From positions 1 through 62,229 of the forward strand of contig CBDDBX010000033.1 of NCBI GenBank assembly GCA_965225955.1: a stretch of 62,229 nucleotides of DNA. Direction: 5' to 3'. This stretch comes from CBDDBX01 sp965225955. Lineage in GTDB: Bacteria > Acidobacteriota > Aminicenantia > UBA2199. The notes under the pieces were generated by a model. The model searched no databases, was not told where the DNA came from, and saw nothing but the letters and a program-made list of their open reading frames with translations. The number at the start of each line of letters is the position of its first letter. Positions within the stretch are counted from its first letter, which is position 1. This document shows, piece after piece, positions 54,222 to 61,862 of this stretch. Both the position numbers and the translations under genes were made by a program.

Positions 54222-54583
54222 TCTTTTTTACTGTTTCTCATCATAAAGAAGAGAAACTTATAGTAGACTTTCCTTGAAGTCAAACGATTTCTCATTACAA
54301 GATTCATGGACTGTACGGCATATTTACCGTCAATATCGATATTTTTAGCGGGCCACTCAATATCTCTTATCTCATATTTTGCAAATTCCCGCTCAAACTC
54401 TTCCAGAAATCTCTCCCGACAAAAAAAACCATTAATACTAAAAGGAGGCCTGAAATTTACCGCAAGATGTGTACGGCTTATAGCCCCCAGTTTTTTTATT
54501 TCTCCGGTTTTAAGAGCAGAAACGATAGGTTGTCTGAGCAAAAAGCTCTGCTGTAACATAAGGAAAATCAGCAGAGTTTTCAT
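54185..54583 (-). CDS. Small exported protein of unknown function
   Basis: A 132-residue protein with a short hydrophobic N-terminus (MKTLLIFLMLQQSFL). It is followed by an alpha+beta domain: LKTGEIKKLGAISRTHLAVNF, split as LKTGEIKKLG and AISRTHLAVNF, then FEREFAKYEIRDIEW and WELYYLKGLSY. The layout resembles small NTF2-like/DUF4783-type proteins, unproven. It overlaps the kinase gene by 37 bp, suggesting a linked sensing role, and lies 24 bp after apt. Confidence 0.65.
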   Translation of the reverse strand: MKTLLIFLMLQQSFLLRQPIVSALKTGEIKKLGAISRTHLAVNFRPPFSINGFFCRERFLEEFEREFAKYEIRDIEWPAKNIDIDGKYAVQSMNLVMRNRLTSRKVYYKFLFFMMRNSKKEWELYYLKGLSY

Positions 54584-54607
54584 CTCATTTCCCTGATATC
54601 TGCCTGC

Positions 54608-55120
54608 TTAATACTTAAGATAGCTGTTAACGTTCTGCCCGGACAGTTTATCCCGGCCGTTAAGGAATTCAAGCTCTACCAGAAACTCCATTCCTGCAAT
54701 CTCTCCACCAAGGCGTTCAACCAGTTTTACAACAGCTTCAGCTGTACCACCTGTAGCAAGAAGGTCATCAGCAATTACAACCTTTTCACCAGCTTCAACA
54801 GCATCTTCATGTAATTCGAGAATATTGGTGCCGTATTCCAGCTCATACTCTTCCCTGATAGCTGCTGCAGGTAACTTTCCAGGTTTTCTTGCAGGAACAA
54901 AACCACAACCCAGAATCCAGGCCATTACACTTCCAAAAATAAAACCCCGGGATTCAATACCGATGACTTTATTGATATTCATTCCCTCATATTTTTTAAC
55001 CATAAGCTCAATAGCTTTTCTGAAAGCTTCTCCATCTTTCAGGAGTGTTGTAATATCTTTAAACTGGATTCCCTCTTTTGGAAAATCCGGTACATTTCTT
55101 ATATATTTTTCCAGTTCCAT
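54608..55120 (-). CDS. apt: Adenine phosphoribosyltransferase
   Basis: A 170-residue type I phosphoribosyltransferase that salvages adenine to AMP. It has the N-terminal IRNVPDFPKEGIQFKDITTLL (split: IRNVPDFPKEG, IQFKDITTLL), GIESRGFIFGS and the PRPP-binding motif VVIADDLLATGGTAEAV near residue 115. The frame is open to 55207, but the ATG at 55120 follows GAGGTAAG and gives the standard length. It lies 10 bp after the cupin gene. Confidence 0.95.
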   Translation of the reverse strand: MELEKYIRNVPDFPKEGIQFKDITTLLKDGEAFRKAIELMVKKYEGMNINKVIGIESRGFIFGSVMAWILGCGFVPARKPGKLPAAAIREEYELEYGTNILELHEDAVEAGEKVVIADDLLATGGTAEAVVKLVERLGGEIAGMEFLVELEFLNGRDKLSGQNVNSYLKY

Positions 55121-55130
55121 ATTTCTTACC

Positions 55131-55478
55131 TCATATTCTGTTAAAATCATCTTCGTATCTGATGATATCGTCTTCTCCGAGATAATCTCCTGTCTGAACT
55201 TCCACAAAGATTACATCTTCCTCAGTTCCGTAGTTCTCTATTCTGTGCTTTGCTTCTTTTTCTATAAATACAGATTCACCAGCTTTCAGATCAATGAGCT
55301 TCCCGTTAAGAGTCACCCTTGCATCTCCCTGAACAATAACCCAGTTCTCTGCTCTGTGTTTATGGCTCTGCAGCGAGAGTCTTTTGCCGGGGGATACGGT
55401 TATTTTTTTAACCTTCATCCCCTCTTCTTCATGAATTACACCAAAGTTACCCCAGGGGCGATCTTCGCTGTATATCAC
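55131..55478 (-). CDS. Cupin mannose-6-phosphate isomerase (type II PMI domain)
   Basis: A 115-residue cupin matching the C-terminal isomerase domain of fused ManC/AlgA proteins. It has RPWGNFGVIHEEEG, the metal site HKHRAENWVIVQG (~42-54), AGESVFIEKEAKHRIEN, and FVEVQTGDYLGEDDIIR. It probably interconverts fructose-6-phosphate and mannose-6-phosphate, complementing the short ManC encoded at 24437-25492. It overlaps gmd by 4 bp. Confidence 0.9.
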   Translation of the reverse strand: MIYSEDRPWGNFGVIHEEEGMKVKKITVSPGKRLSLQSHKHRAENWVIVQGDARVTLNGKLIDLKAGESVFIEKEAKHRIENYGTEEDVIFVEVQTGDYLGEDDIIRYEDDFNRI

Positions 55479-56449
55479 AGTTTATACTCCCTTTTAACCA
55501 GTTCCATATCAGAATCAACCATCATTTTAACAAGGCCTTCAAAATCAACTTCCGGTGTCCAGCCCATCTGCTTTCTTGCTTTTGCAGGATCACCAATAAG
55601 AAGGTCCACTTCTGCAGGTCTGATGAATCTTTCATCCATCACAACGTGATCTCTGTAATCCAGTCCCACATGGCCAAAGGCAACATCTACCAGCTCCTGT
55701 ACAGAGTGAGTTTCTCCCGTTGATATAACATAATCTTCTGCTTTATCCTGCTGAAGCATCATCCACATTGCTTTAACATAATCTCCTGCAAATCCCCAAT
55801 CTCTTTTTGCATCCAGATTACCCATTCTGAGCTCTTTAGCAATACCAAGCTTGATTTTTGCAACATTATATGAAACTTTTCTTGTAACAAATTCCAGTCC
55901 TCTTCTTGGGGATTCGTGATTAAAGAGAATGCCGGATACACCAAAGATATCGTAACTTTCACGATAGTTGATTGTTATCCAGTGACCATAAACTTTAGCT
56001 ACACCATATGGACTTCTTGGGTGAAAAGGTGTTGTTTCAACCTGAGGAATCTCTTTTACTTTACCAAACATCTCTGAAGAAGAAGCCTGATAGAAACGGA
56101 TTCTTGGGTTTACAGTTCTTATAGCTTCAAGCATTCTGGTAACACCAATTGCAGTAAATTCTGCTGTCAGAACCGGCTGATTCCATGAAGTAGGAACAAA
56201 GCTCATAGCTGCCAGATTGTATACCTCATCCGGTTGTGCTTCCTCAATCACTTTGATAAGTGAATACTGATCAAGAAGGTCAGCCTGAAGTATTGTGATT
56301 CTATCTTTTATCTTTTCCAGTCTGTCAAATTTTTCCATACTGGAACGTCTTACCATACCAAATACATCATATCCTTTTTCAAGTAGAAATTCTGCAAGAT
56401 AAGAACCATCCTGCCCGGTAATGCCTGTTATTAATGCGCGTTTTCCCAT
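55475..56449 (-). CDS. gmd: GDP-mannose 4,6-dehydratase
   Basis: A 324-residue extended short-chain dehydrogenase making GDP-4-keto-6-deoxymannose, precursor of fucose, rhamnose and perosamine sugars. It has the NAD(P) motif GITGQDGSYLAEFLLEKGY (7-25), NLAAMSFVPTSW, SSSEMFG, the YGVAK catalytic pair near residue 149, LFNHESPRRG, and the end FIRPAEVDLLIGDPAKARK. Together with ManC and the cupin it points to a deoxyhexose in the surface glycan; the next enzyme is not in the window. Confidence 0.95.
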   Translation of the reverse strand: MGKRALITGITGQDGSYLAEFLLEKGYDVFGMVRRSSMEKFDRLEKIKDRITILQADLLDQYSLIKVIEEAQPDEVYNLAAMSFVPTSWNQPVLTAEFTAIGVTRMLEAIRTVNPRIRFYQASSSEMFGKVKEIPQVETTPFHPRSPYGVAKVYGHWITINYRESYDIFGVSGILFNHESPRRGLEFVTRKVSYNVAKIKLGIAKELRMGNLDAKRDWGFAGDYVKAMWMMLQQDKAEDYVISTGETHSVQELVDVAFGHVGLDYRDHVVMDERFIRPAEVDLLIGDPAKARKQMGWTPEVDFEGLVKMMVDSDMELVKREYKL

Positions 56450-56483
56450 TCGCTACTCCTTAACTAACTTTCTATAATATCTA

Positions 56484-57299
56484 TTAGATAACTTTTTGCA
56501 AAGTACGTGTCCACCTTGTTTTTGTAAAAAAGTTGGTTACAGTACTGAAAAGATCTTTTATCTTGTGTGCAGCCCCTGTGGTCATATAGTCACTTGATTC
56601 AGATGAGTATGACCAGTAAATTCTCCAGGGTTTACCAATAATATACTCTGCAGGTACAGGTCCGAAATATCTGCTATCCCAGCTGTTATCCCTGTTATCT
56701 CCCATACAGAAATAGTGACCTTCCGGTACCTGAAACACTTTACCATCATCGCTGTCTCTTACAAATCCGATGAATTTAAAGAAGAATTTAGGAAACCTTC
56801 CTCTGAAAGCGAGATACGGCTCTTCCGGCAGAGGAAAATTATCTCTGTCCCAAACTGAATCGGGTTCTTTAAAGCATGCATAAGATTCATTAAGAAGATT
56901 CCCGTTTATATATACTTTTCTGTCTTTAACTCTTATTTTATCTCCGGGAACACCAATGACTCTTTTTACATACTCTTTACCCATATCAGGTGGTGATTTA
57001 AAAGTAACAATCATTCCTCTTTCAATATCTTCCTGAGGCAGAAGGTACTTTTCCCAGTCAAAATATCTTCTTGAGTAGGAAACTTTATCAACCAGCAGGT
57101 GATCACCAACCAGCAGGGTATCTTTCATAGAACCAGTAGGAATTACAAAGGACTGAAGCAGAAAAGTCATTACAAAAAAGACAAAAATGAGAGTCTCGGA
57201 TATTAATTCAAAATACTCTCTGAAAATACCGATCTCTTTTCTCCTCGCCTTTATTCTCTCTTTTTCAGTTCTTCGTTTCTCTAAATACTTTTTTAACAT
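56484..57299 (-). CDS. lepB: Signal peptidase I
   Basis: A 271-residue type I signal peptidase with one predicted N-terminal membrane helix (~32-50). It has the catalytic Ser in IPTGSMKDTL (~57), the general-base Lys in YVKRVIGVPGDKI (~114), and the C-terminal GHYFCMGDNRDNSWDSRYFG. It removes signal peptides from exported proteins. The ATG has no ribosome site; a near-consensus promoter ends 6 nt before it, so the message may be leaderless. It heads the run through gmd, apt and mpl. Confidence 0.95.
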   Translation of the reverse strand: MLKKYLEKRRTEKERIKARRKEIGIFREYFELISETLIFVFFVMTFLLQSFVIPTGSMKDTLLVGDHLLVDKVSYSRRYFDWEKYLLPQEDIERGMIVTFKSPPDMGKEYVKRVIGVPGDKIRVKDRKVYINGNLLNESYACFKEPDSVWDRDNFPLPEEPYLAFRGRFPKFFFKFIGFVRDSDDGKVFQVPEGHYFCMGDNRDNSWDSRYFGPVPAEYIIGKPWRIYWSYSSESSDYMTTGAAHKIKDLFSTVTNFFTKTRWTRTLQKVI

Positions 57300-57305
57300 T
57301 TAGTC

Positions 57306-57334
57306 ATTTTACTATATGGTGCAGATCAATTCAA
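57306..57334 (-). promoter_or_regulatory. Leaderless-type promoter of lepB
   Basis: TTGAAT (57329-57334), 17 bp, TAAAAT (57306-57311), then 6 nt to the ATG at 57299; the predicted start of transcription coincides with the start codon. Confidence 0.65.
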
Positions 57335-57490
57335 GAAAAACCGAAGCCCTCAGCAGCATACGATACTTCCCTGATGCGGATTTACTCCGGCACACCTTAA
57401 ATATTGCCCCATTGGATCTTCTGTTTATAACATTTATACACCACTCTTTTTTTTCGTTAAGTAAAGGATTTAAAAAACTTCCTGAAACAC

Positions 57491-57519
57491 TTGATTTCCT
57501 GAGGTTTCAGCGTTATTAT
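57491..57519 (+). promoter_or_regulatory. Promoter of the class V aminotransferase gene
   Basis: TTGATT (57491-57496), 17 bp, TATTAT (57514-57519), about 33 nt before the expected leader start to the ATG at 57560. The -35 region overlaps an inverted repeat CTGAAAC/GTTTCAG (57482-57488 / 57504-57510), a possible operator. Confidence 0.6.
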
Positions 57520-57559
57520 GTTAAAATTAAACGATCGAAATAATTATCAGGAGTAACAT

Positions 57560-59020
57560 ATGATGGATTTGCAAAAAGTCAGAGAAAACATAGTAGGCAA
57601 TGATCTGCTGTATAACTCTCCATATGGAGAGCAGAAAGTAGTATATGCTGACTGGACTGCCAGCGGCAGGTTGTATAAACCGATTGAGGATTATATAAGC
57701 AATGTGCTTGGCCCATATGTTGCAAACACACATACAGAAACAACAGCTACAGGTACCAGAATGACTGAAGCTTATCATCAGGCTCAACAGATGATAAAAA
57801 AACATGTAAATGCAGGGCGGGATGATGTAATTGTATGCGCTGGTTTCGGAATGACAGCTGTAGTAAACAAACTCCAGAGAATTATGGGGATGAGAATTCC
57901 TGAGAGATATTGCAGAGCTGAGAAATGTAATAAAAGAGATAAACCTCTGGCTATTCTTACCCATATGGAACACCACTCAAATCAGACCAGCTGGAATGAA
58001 TGCTATTGTGATGTTGAGATTATAAGACCAGGAAAAGATGGCTATCCGGATCTGGATCATCTTGAAGAGATACTTAACAATAACAGTGAACGCGAATTCA
58101 AGATTGGATCTTTTACAGCATGCTCCAATGTAACCGGTGTGTTTACTGACTACTATAAAATGGCGGAAATTATGCACAGACACAATGGCTACTGCCTTGT
58201 GGATTTTGCAGCATCAGGACCTTATGTAAAGATAGACATGCATCCTGAAAACGAGTTGCAGTATCTTGATGGAGTATTCTTTTCTCCTCATAAGTTCCTT
58301 GGTGGTCCTGGATCTTCAGGTGTTATGGTGTTTAACAAAGAGCTTTATGCAAATGAAGTACCTGATCATCCGGGTGGAGGAACCGTATTATGGACAAACC
58401 CATGGGGAGAACAGGCCTACTTTGATAATATTGAAATAAGAGAAGATGGTGGAACCCCCGGTTTCCTTCAGACAATCAGAGCTGCTCTGGCAATAGCTCT
58501 GAAAGAAGAGATTGGATATGAAGCTATTGAGGAAGCAGAAGAGAAAAACAAAGAGCATCTCATGAAGGGACTTATGGCTCACCCTCAGATAAATATTCTT
58601 GATGATAAACTTACCAGAAGACTTGGTATTGTCTCTTTCTACGTTCTGGGAATTCATTTCAATCTGATTGTAAAACTGCTTAACGACAGATTTGGTATTC
58701 AGACCCGTGGTGGCTGCTCCTGTGCAGGTACTTACGGACATATGCTGCTCAATGTTGGTGAAGACAGATCCAAAGAGATTACAGATCAGATTAATCACGG
58801 AGACCTTAGTTGTAAACCAGGATGGGTCAGAGTTTCTATACACCCAACCACAACTACTGAAGAGATCGATTACATTATCAAATCAATTTTTGAAGTAGTA
58901 GACAATATTGAAGAGATGAAAAAAGATTATACATTTGATCCGGCTTCAGCTGAATTTGAGCACAACAACTGGAAGAGGGAAGCTTTCAATCTTAAAGAAG
59001 ATTTCAGAAAAAATATTTAA
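57560..59020 (+). CDS. Class V aminotransferase (cysteine desulfurase-like)
   Basis: A 486-residue PLP enzyme of fold type I. It has YADWTASGRLYKPIEDYI near the N-terminus, THMEHHSNQTSW, LVDFAASGPYVKIDM (PLP Asp), and the Schiff-base Lys in FFSPHKFLGGPGSSGVM (~239). QTRGGCSCAGTYGH (~384) has Cys residues in the place of the desulfurase catalytic loop. It is longer than SufS (~406), and no suf or isc genes are adjacent, so the substrate is uncertain. A CAGGAG site precedes the first of two ATGs. Confidence 0.85.
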   Translation: MMDLQKVRENIVGNDLLYNSPYGEQKVVYADWTASGRLYKPIEDYISNVLGPYVANTHTETTATGTRMTEAYHQAQQMIKKHVNAGRDDVIVCAGFGMTAVVNKLQRIMGMRIPERYCRAEKCNKRDKPLAILTHMEHHSNQTSWNECYCDVEIIRPGKDGYPDLDHLEEILNNNSEREFKIGSFTACSNVTGVFTDYYKMAEIMHRHNGYCLVDFAASGPYVKIDMHPENELQYLDGVFFSPHKFLGGPGSSGVMVFNKELYANEVPDHPGGGTVLWTNPWGEQAYFDNIEIREDGGTPGFLQTIRAALAIALKEEIGYEAIEEAEEKNKEHLMKGLMAHPQINILDDKLTRRLGIVSFYVLGIHFNLIVKLLNDRFGIQTRGGCSCAGTYGHMLLNVGEDRSKEITDQINHGDLSCKPGWVRVSIHPTTTTEEIDYIIKSIFEVVDNIEEMKKDYTFDPASAEFEHNNWKREAFNLKEDFRKNI

Positions 59021-59038
59021 TTAAACTGTTTCATAAAT

Positions 59039-59064
59039 GGGGTGGGTCAATTCTGAACCACCCC
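59039..59064. terminator. Bidirectional terminator between convergent genes
   Basis: GGGGTGG (59039-59045) pairs with CCACCCC (59058-59064), with an inner TCA/TGA pairing and a 4-nt loop. Plus-strand flank is T-rich (59069-59082). It lies between the stops of the aminotransferase and the S9 peptidase. Confidence 0.75.
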
Positions 59065-59072
59065 GATTATCT

Positions 59073-61136
59073 CTATTTTAATTTCAGACCATATTTATCA
59101 CTGATATCAAGAGGCGGCATTTTGCCATCAAGAGGTTTCTTATCCCTTACATACCAGTCATACCAGTCAAGAGTTCTGTAGAGGAGATCTATCTGGCCAG
59201 GCTGTTTACGATTACCGTGCCCTTCCCCGGGATACTGAACAAGTCTTACTGCAGGATGATTATTCATTTTCATCCGGCGATGTAACTCCAGACTCTGGGC
59301 AGGATGTACTCTTGTATCTGCAGCTCCTCCCATTATCAGAGTCGCTGTTTTACTCTGATGAGCCCAGTATACAGGGCTTCTTTTCAGATTAATATCCCAC
59401 ATCTTTTCCAGAAGCTGACCTGAATGAACGTATAGCTCTTCGTAAGCGATATCAGTTGTACCTCTTTTACTGATAATATTACTGATACCCACAAACATAC
59501 ATACAGCTTTAACATATTTTGTATAGTATGTTGCAAACCATGCAGAAGCATAGCCACCATATGAGCCTCCACCAAGACCTACGCGATCACGATCTGCAAT
59601 TCCCTCTTTTATAAGATATTCAATACCATCTGCCAGATCATCAAACTCTTTACCAGCTGGATCTTCATACCCTTCCAGAGCAAATTTCACACCATAACCG
59701 GTACTGGCTCTGTAGTTAGGATAGAAGACAGCATAGCCTTTACCTGCAAGTACCTGACCAGGTTCACTGTATCTGGTTACCCAGCGATTTGAGTAGTGAC
59801 TTTCCGGTCCTCCATGTACAATCACAATCAGAGGATATTTTGTACCTTTTACATAACCTGAAGGAAGTATCAGAAGCCCTTCAATCTCCATGCCATCTCT
59901 TGCTTTGTATTTAATAACTTTCTGAACCCCAAGGTTTCTATCTTTTAACCAGGGATTGATTTCAGTCAGTTTTACCGGTTTTTTACCGGTTTTCCACAAC
60001 CAGATATCTCCGGGTGAATCTGGTGAACTACCAGCATATACTGCTGTTTTTCCATTAGATGAAAAACTGATATTTCTGAAAGTTGCCCCATTAGCTCTGC
60101 TGTTCAGAACAATCTTTCTCTTCTCTGGTTTACTGTTTATACCAACAACACTGTAGGTTGGCCAGACACCTTCTCCTGCAATATAAGCTATATTTTTGTT
60201 ATCTTTCCAGAAAACTCTGCTTACGTGTCCTCTGAAATCCTTAATAGTAAGGTTTTTAACAGAACCGGAATTTATATCCGCAACATAAACCTGACTTACA
60301 GCGTGATCTTTCCTGTCATAGGAAGCAGTATAAGCTAATTTCTTACCATCGGGACTGATAACAAAATTGCCTAGTTTACCCTCATTCTTACTTACCTGCT
60401 TAAGCTTACCGTCTGCCACGTTAATTACAAAAACTTTCTGAAACATATACTTATGATCAATCAGGTTCTTCTTAGAAATACCTGCAGCTACAGTATCGCC
60501 TTTTTTACTAAATACAAAACTCCATACTGTACGTCCTTTTGTCAGCTGTTTTGTTTTTCCACTCTTAAGATCGTAAAGATAGAGATTTCTGTGTTTCAGA
60601 TTTTCCTCAAAAAAGATAAATCCATACCCTTTCTTTTTCAGAAGTTTCTCTCTTTTAGTACGTGGGGTAAAGGCTGTATAACCAATACTTGCGCCGGAGG
60701 GGTGCCACTGATAAGACAAAACTCCGTTTTTGCTTTTTGTTAACTGAACAGCTTCACCACCATTGAGAGGAATTTCCCATACCTGAACTCCGGCTTTACC
60801 TCTGAATGTCATAAAACTTATAGCCTTTCCATCAGGTCGCCATTTAACACTCCACACCGAAGTTTTACCTGAAATAAAAGTTCTGGTACTCCCATTGATA
60901 AGAGATCTTACAAAAAGATTACTGTACGACCCTCCAGGTTTATCTGAAGCACTTCTCGATCTGCTCACAGTATACGCAACCCATCTGCCATCAGGACTTA
61001 TAACTGCCTCTCTGCAACCCTTTACCTTAAAAACATCCTCTGGCTGAAAAGCTGTTTTTTCAGCAGAGTATAAAGAACCGGAAAACCCGGTTAAAAGTAC
61101 TAGTGTAACTATTAATGCAATATGTTTTTTTAACAT
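59073..61136 (-). CDS. S9-family prolyl oligopeptidase-like peptidase, exported
   Basis: A 687-residue serine peptidase with a signal peptide (~1-25). The N-terminal propeller (~35-400) has PD40-like blades (VISPDGRWVAYTVS, VKWRPDGKAISFM, VISPDGKKLAYTA). The alpha/beta hydrolase domain has VHGGPESHYSNRW, the nucleophile in GLGGGSYGGYASAW, the Asp in GGAADTRVHPAQS and the His in YPGEGHGNR. Likely cleaves short peptides in the periplasm or outside. A CTGGAGG ribosome site precedes the ATG. Confidence 0.93.
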   Translation of the reverse strand: MLKKHIALIVTLVLLTGFSGSLYSAEKTAFQPEDVFKVKGCREAVISPDGRWVAYTVSRSRSASDKPGGSYSNLFVRSLINGSTRTFISGKTSVWSVKWRPDGKAISFMTFRGKAGVQVWEIPLNGGEAVQLTKSKNGVLSYQWHPSGASIGYTAFTPRTKREKLLKKKGYGFIFFEENLKHRNLYLYDLKSGKTKQLTKGRTVWSFVFSKKGDTVAAGISKKNLIDHKYMFQKVFVINVADGKLKQVSKNEGKLGNFVISPDGKKLAYTASYDRKDHAVSQVYVADINSGSVKNLTIKDFRGHVSRVFWKDNKNIAYIAGEGVWPTYSVVGINSKPEKRKIVLNSRANGATFRNISFSSNGKTAVYAGSSPDSPGDIWLWKTGKKPVKLTEINPWLKDRNLGVQKVIKYKARDGMEIEGLLILPSGYVKGTKYPLIVIVHGGPESHYSNRWVTRYSEPGQVLAGKGYAVFYPNYRASTGYGVKFALEGYEDPAGKEFDDLADGIEYLIKEGIADRDRVGLGGGSYGGYASAWFATYYTKYVKAVCMFVGISNIISKRGTTDIAYEELYVHSGQLLEKMWDINLKRSPVYWAHQSKTATLIMGGAADTRVHPAQSLELHRRMKMNNHPAVRLVQYPGEGHGNRKQPGQIDLLYRTLDWYDWYVRDKKPLDGKMPPLDISDKYGLKLK

Positions 61137-61154
61137 TAAAACCTCCAGTTAATG

Positions 61155-61183
61155 ATAGTAGCAGAGGAGATATGATTCTTCAA
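61155..61183 (-). promoter_or_regulatory. Promoter of the S9 peptidase gene
   Basis: TTGAAG (61178-61183), 17 bp, TACTAT (61155-61160) on the minus strand, just before the CTGGAGG ribosome site. Confidence 0.6.
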
Positions 61184-61208
61184 CGAAAAACAGGTATCAT
61201 TTTCAAAA

Positions 61209-61224
61209 GTAAAGTCAGCTTTAC
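61209..61224. promoter_or_regulatory. GTAAAG-N4-CTTTAC palindrome in a divergent promoter region
   Basis: GTAAAG-TCAG-CTTTAC lies 13 bp before the -35 of the flavin-protein gene and upstream of the S9 peptidase promoter. It is the only copy of this palindrome in the window outside the 8-17 kb repeat region, and the only one between promoters, as an operator would be. Confidence 0.4.
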
Positions 61225-61237
61225 TACAAAAAAGTAT

Positions 61238-61266
61238 TTGATCTTATTTAATACACCTGATATATT
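61238..61266 (+). promoter_or_regulatory. Leaderless-type promoter of the Nim-like gene
   Basis: TTGATC (61238-61243), 17 bp, TATATT (61261-61266), then 6 nt to the ATG at 61273. No ribosome site precedes the ATG. Confidence 0.55.
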
Positions 61267-61272
61267 TTCTGA

Positions 61273-61743
61273 ATGATGGAAAAAGAGATGAGAAACAGTA
61301 AAAGAGAGACCTCCAGAGAAAGAGCTGAGGATATACTCAGAAAAGGTGAATACGGAATACTCTCAACTTCCGGCAAAGATTCTGCTCCTTATGGAGTCCC
61401 TCTGAGTTATTCCTATTTAAATGAAGCAATATATTTTCATTGTGCTCTGAAAGTAGGGCATAAATACGAAAATATACTGAACAACCCTATGGTATCCTTC
61501 TGTGTTGTCGGGAAAACAGAGGTACTCCCTTCAAAGTTTTCAACTATATACGAAAGCGCTATTGCTTTTGGAAAAGCAGAAGAGGTAGAAGGAGAAGAAA
61601 AAATTGAAGCACTAAAATCCCTTCTGGTAAAATATTCGCCGGATCACATGGATAGCGGTATGAAATATATTGAAAGAGCTGCAGAAGCTACAGGTGTAAT
61701 AAAGATCGTTATTGAGAGGCTCACGGGTAAAGCAAGAGACTAA
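61273..61743 (+). CDS. Nim-like pyridoxamine 5'-phosphate oxidase-family flavoprotein
   Basis: A 156-residue split-barrel FMN-binding protein. The pattern YGILSTSGKDSAPYGVPLSY, then IYFHCALKVGHKYENIL, NPMVSFCVVG, and YESAIAFGKAEEV matches the NimA/5-nitroimidazole reductase-related branch of the PNPOx fold. Such proteins bind FMN, and often heme, and are typical of anaerobes; the physiological substrate is generally unknown. Two in-frame ATGs (61273, 61276) exist; the first fits the leaderless promoter. Confidence 0.87.
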   Translation: MMEKEMRNSKRETSRERAEDILRKGEYGILSTSGKDSAPYGVPLSYSYLNEAIYFHCALKVGHKYENILNNPMVSFCVVGKTEVLPSKFSTIYESAIAFGKAEEVEGEEKIEALKSLLVKYSPDHMDSGMKYIERAAEATGVIKIVIERLTGKARD

Positions 61744-61797
61744 AAACCCAACAAAATGAATTTTTCCAAAACTTTTACTTTACTGTTTCTGTATACA

Positions 61798-61803
61798 GAT
61801 AAT
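61798..61803 (+). promoter_or_regulatory. Weak candidate -10 of the M28 peptidase gene
   Basis: GATAAT, 18 bp after TTTACT (61774-61779), some 55 nt before the GGAG ribosome site. Confidence 0.25.
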
Positions 61804-61862
61804 TAGAGACTAAACTGTTACACAGATACAGTCACTTAACTTATTTACACATGGAGTTTTTT

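Noticed and set aside
57316..57543. A 75-codon plus-strand ORF upstream of the aminotransferase
   Set aside because: No ribosome site, no recognisable similarity, and it covers the promoters of lepB and the aminotransferase.
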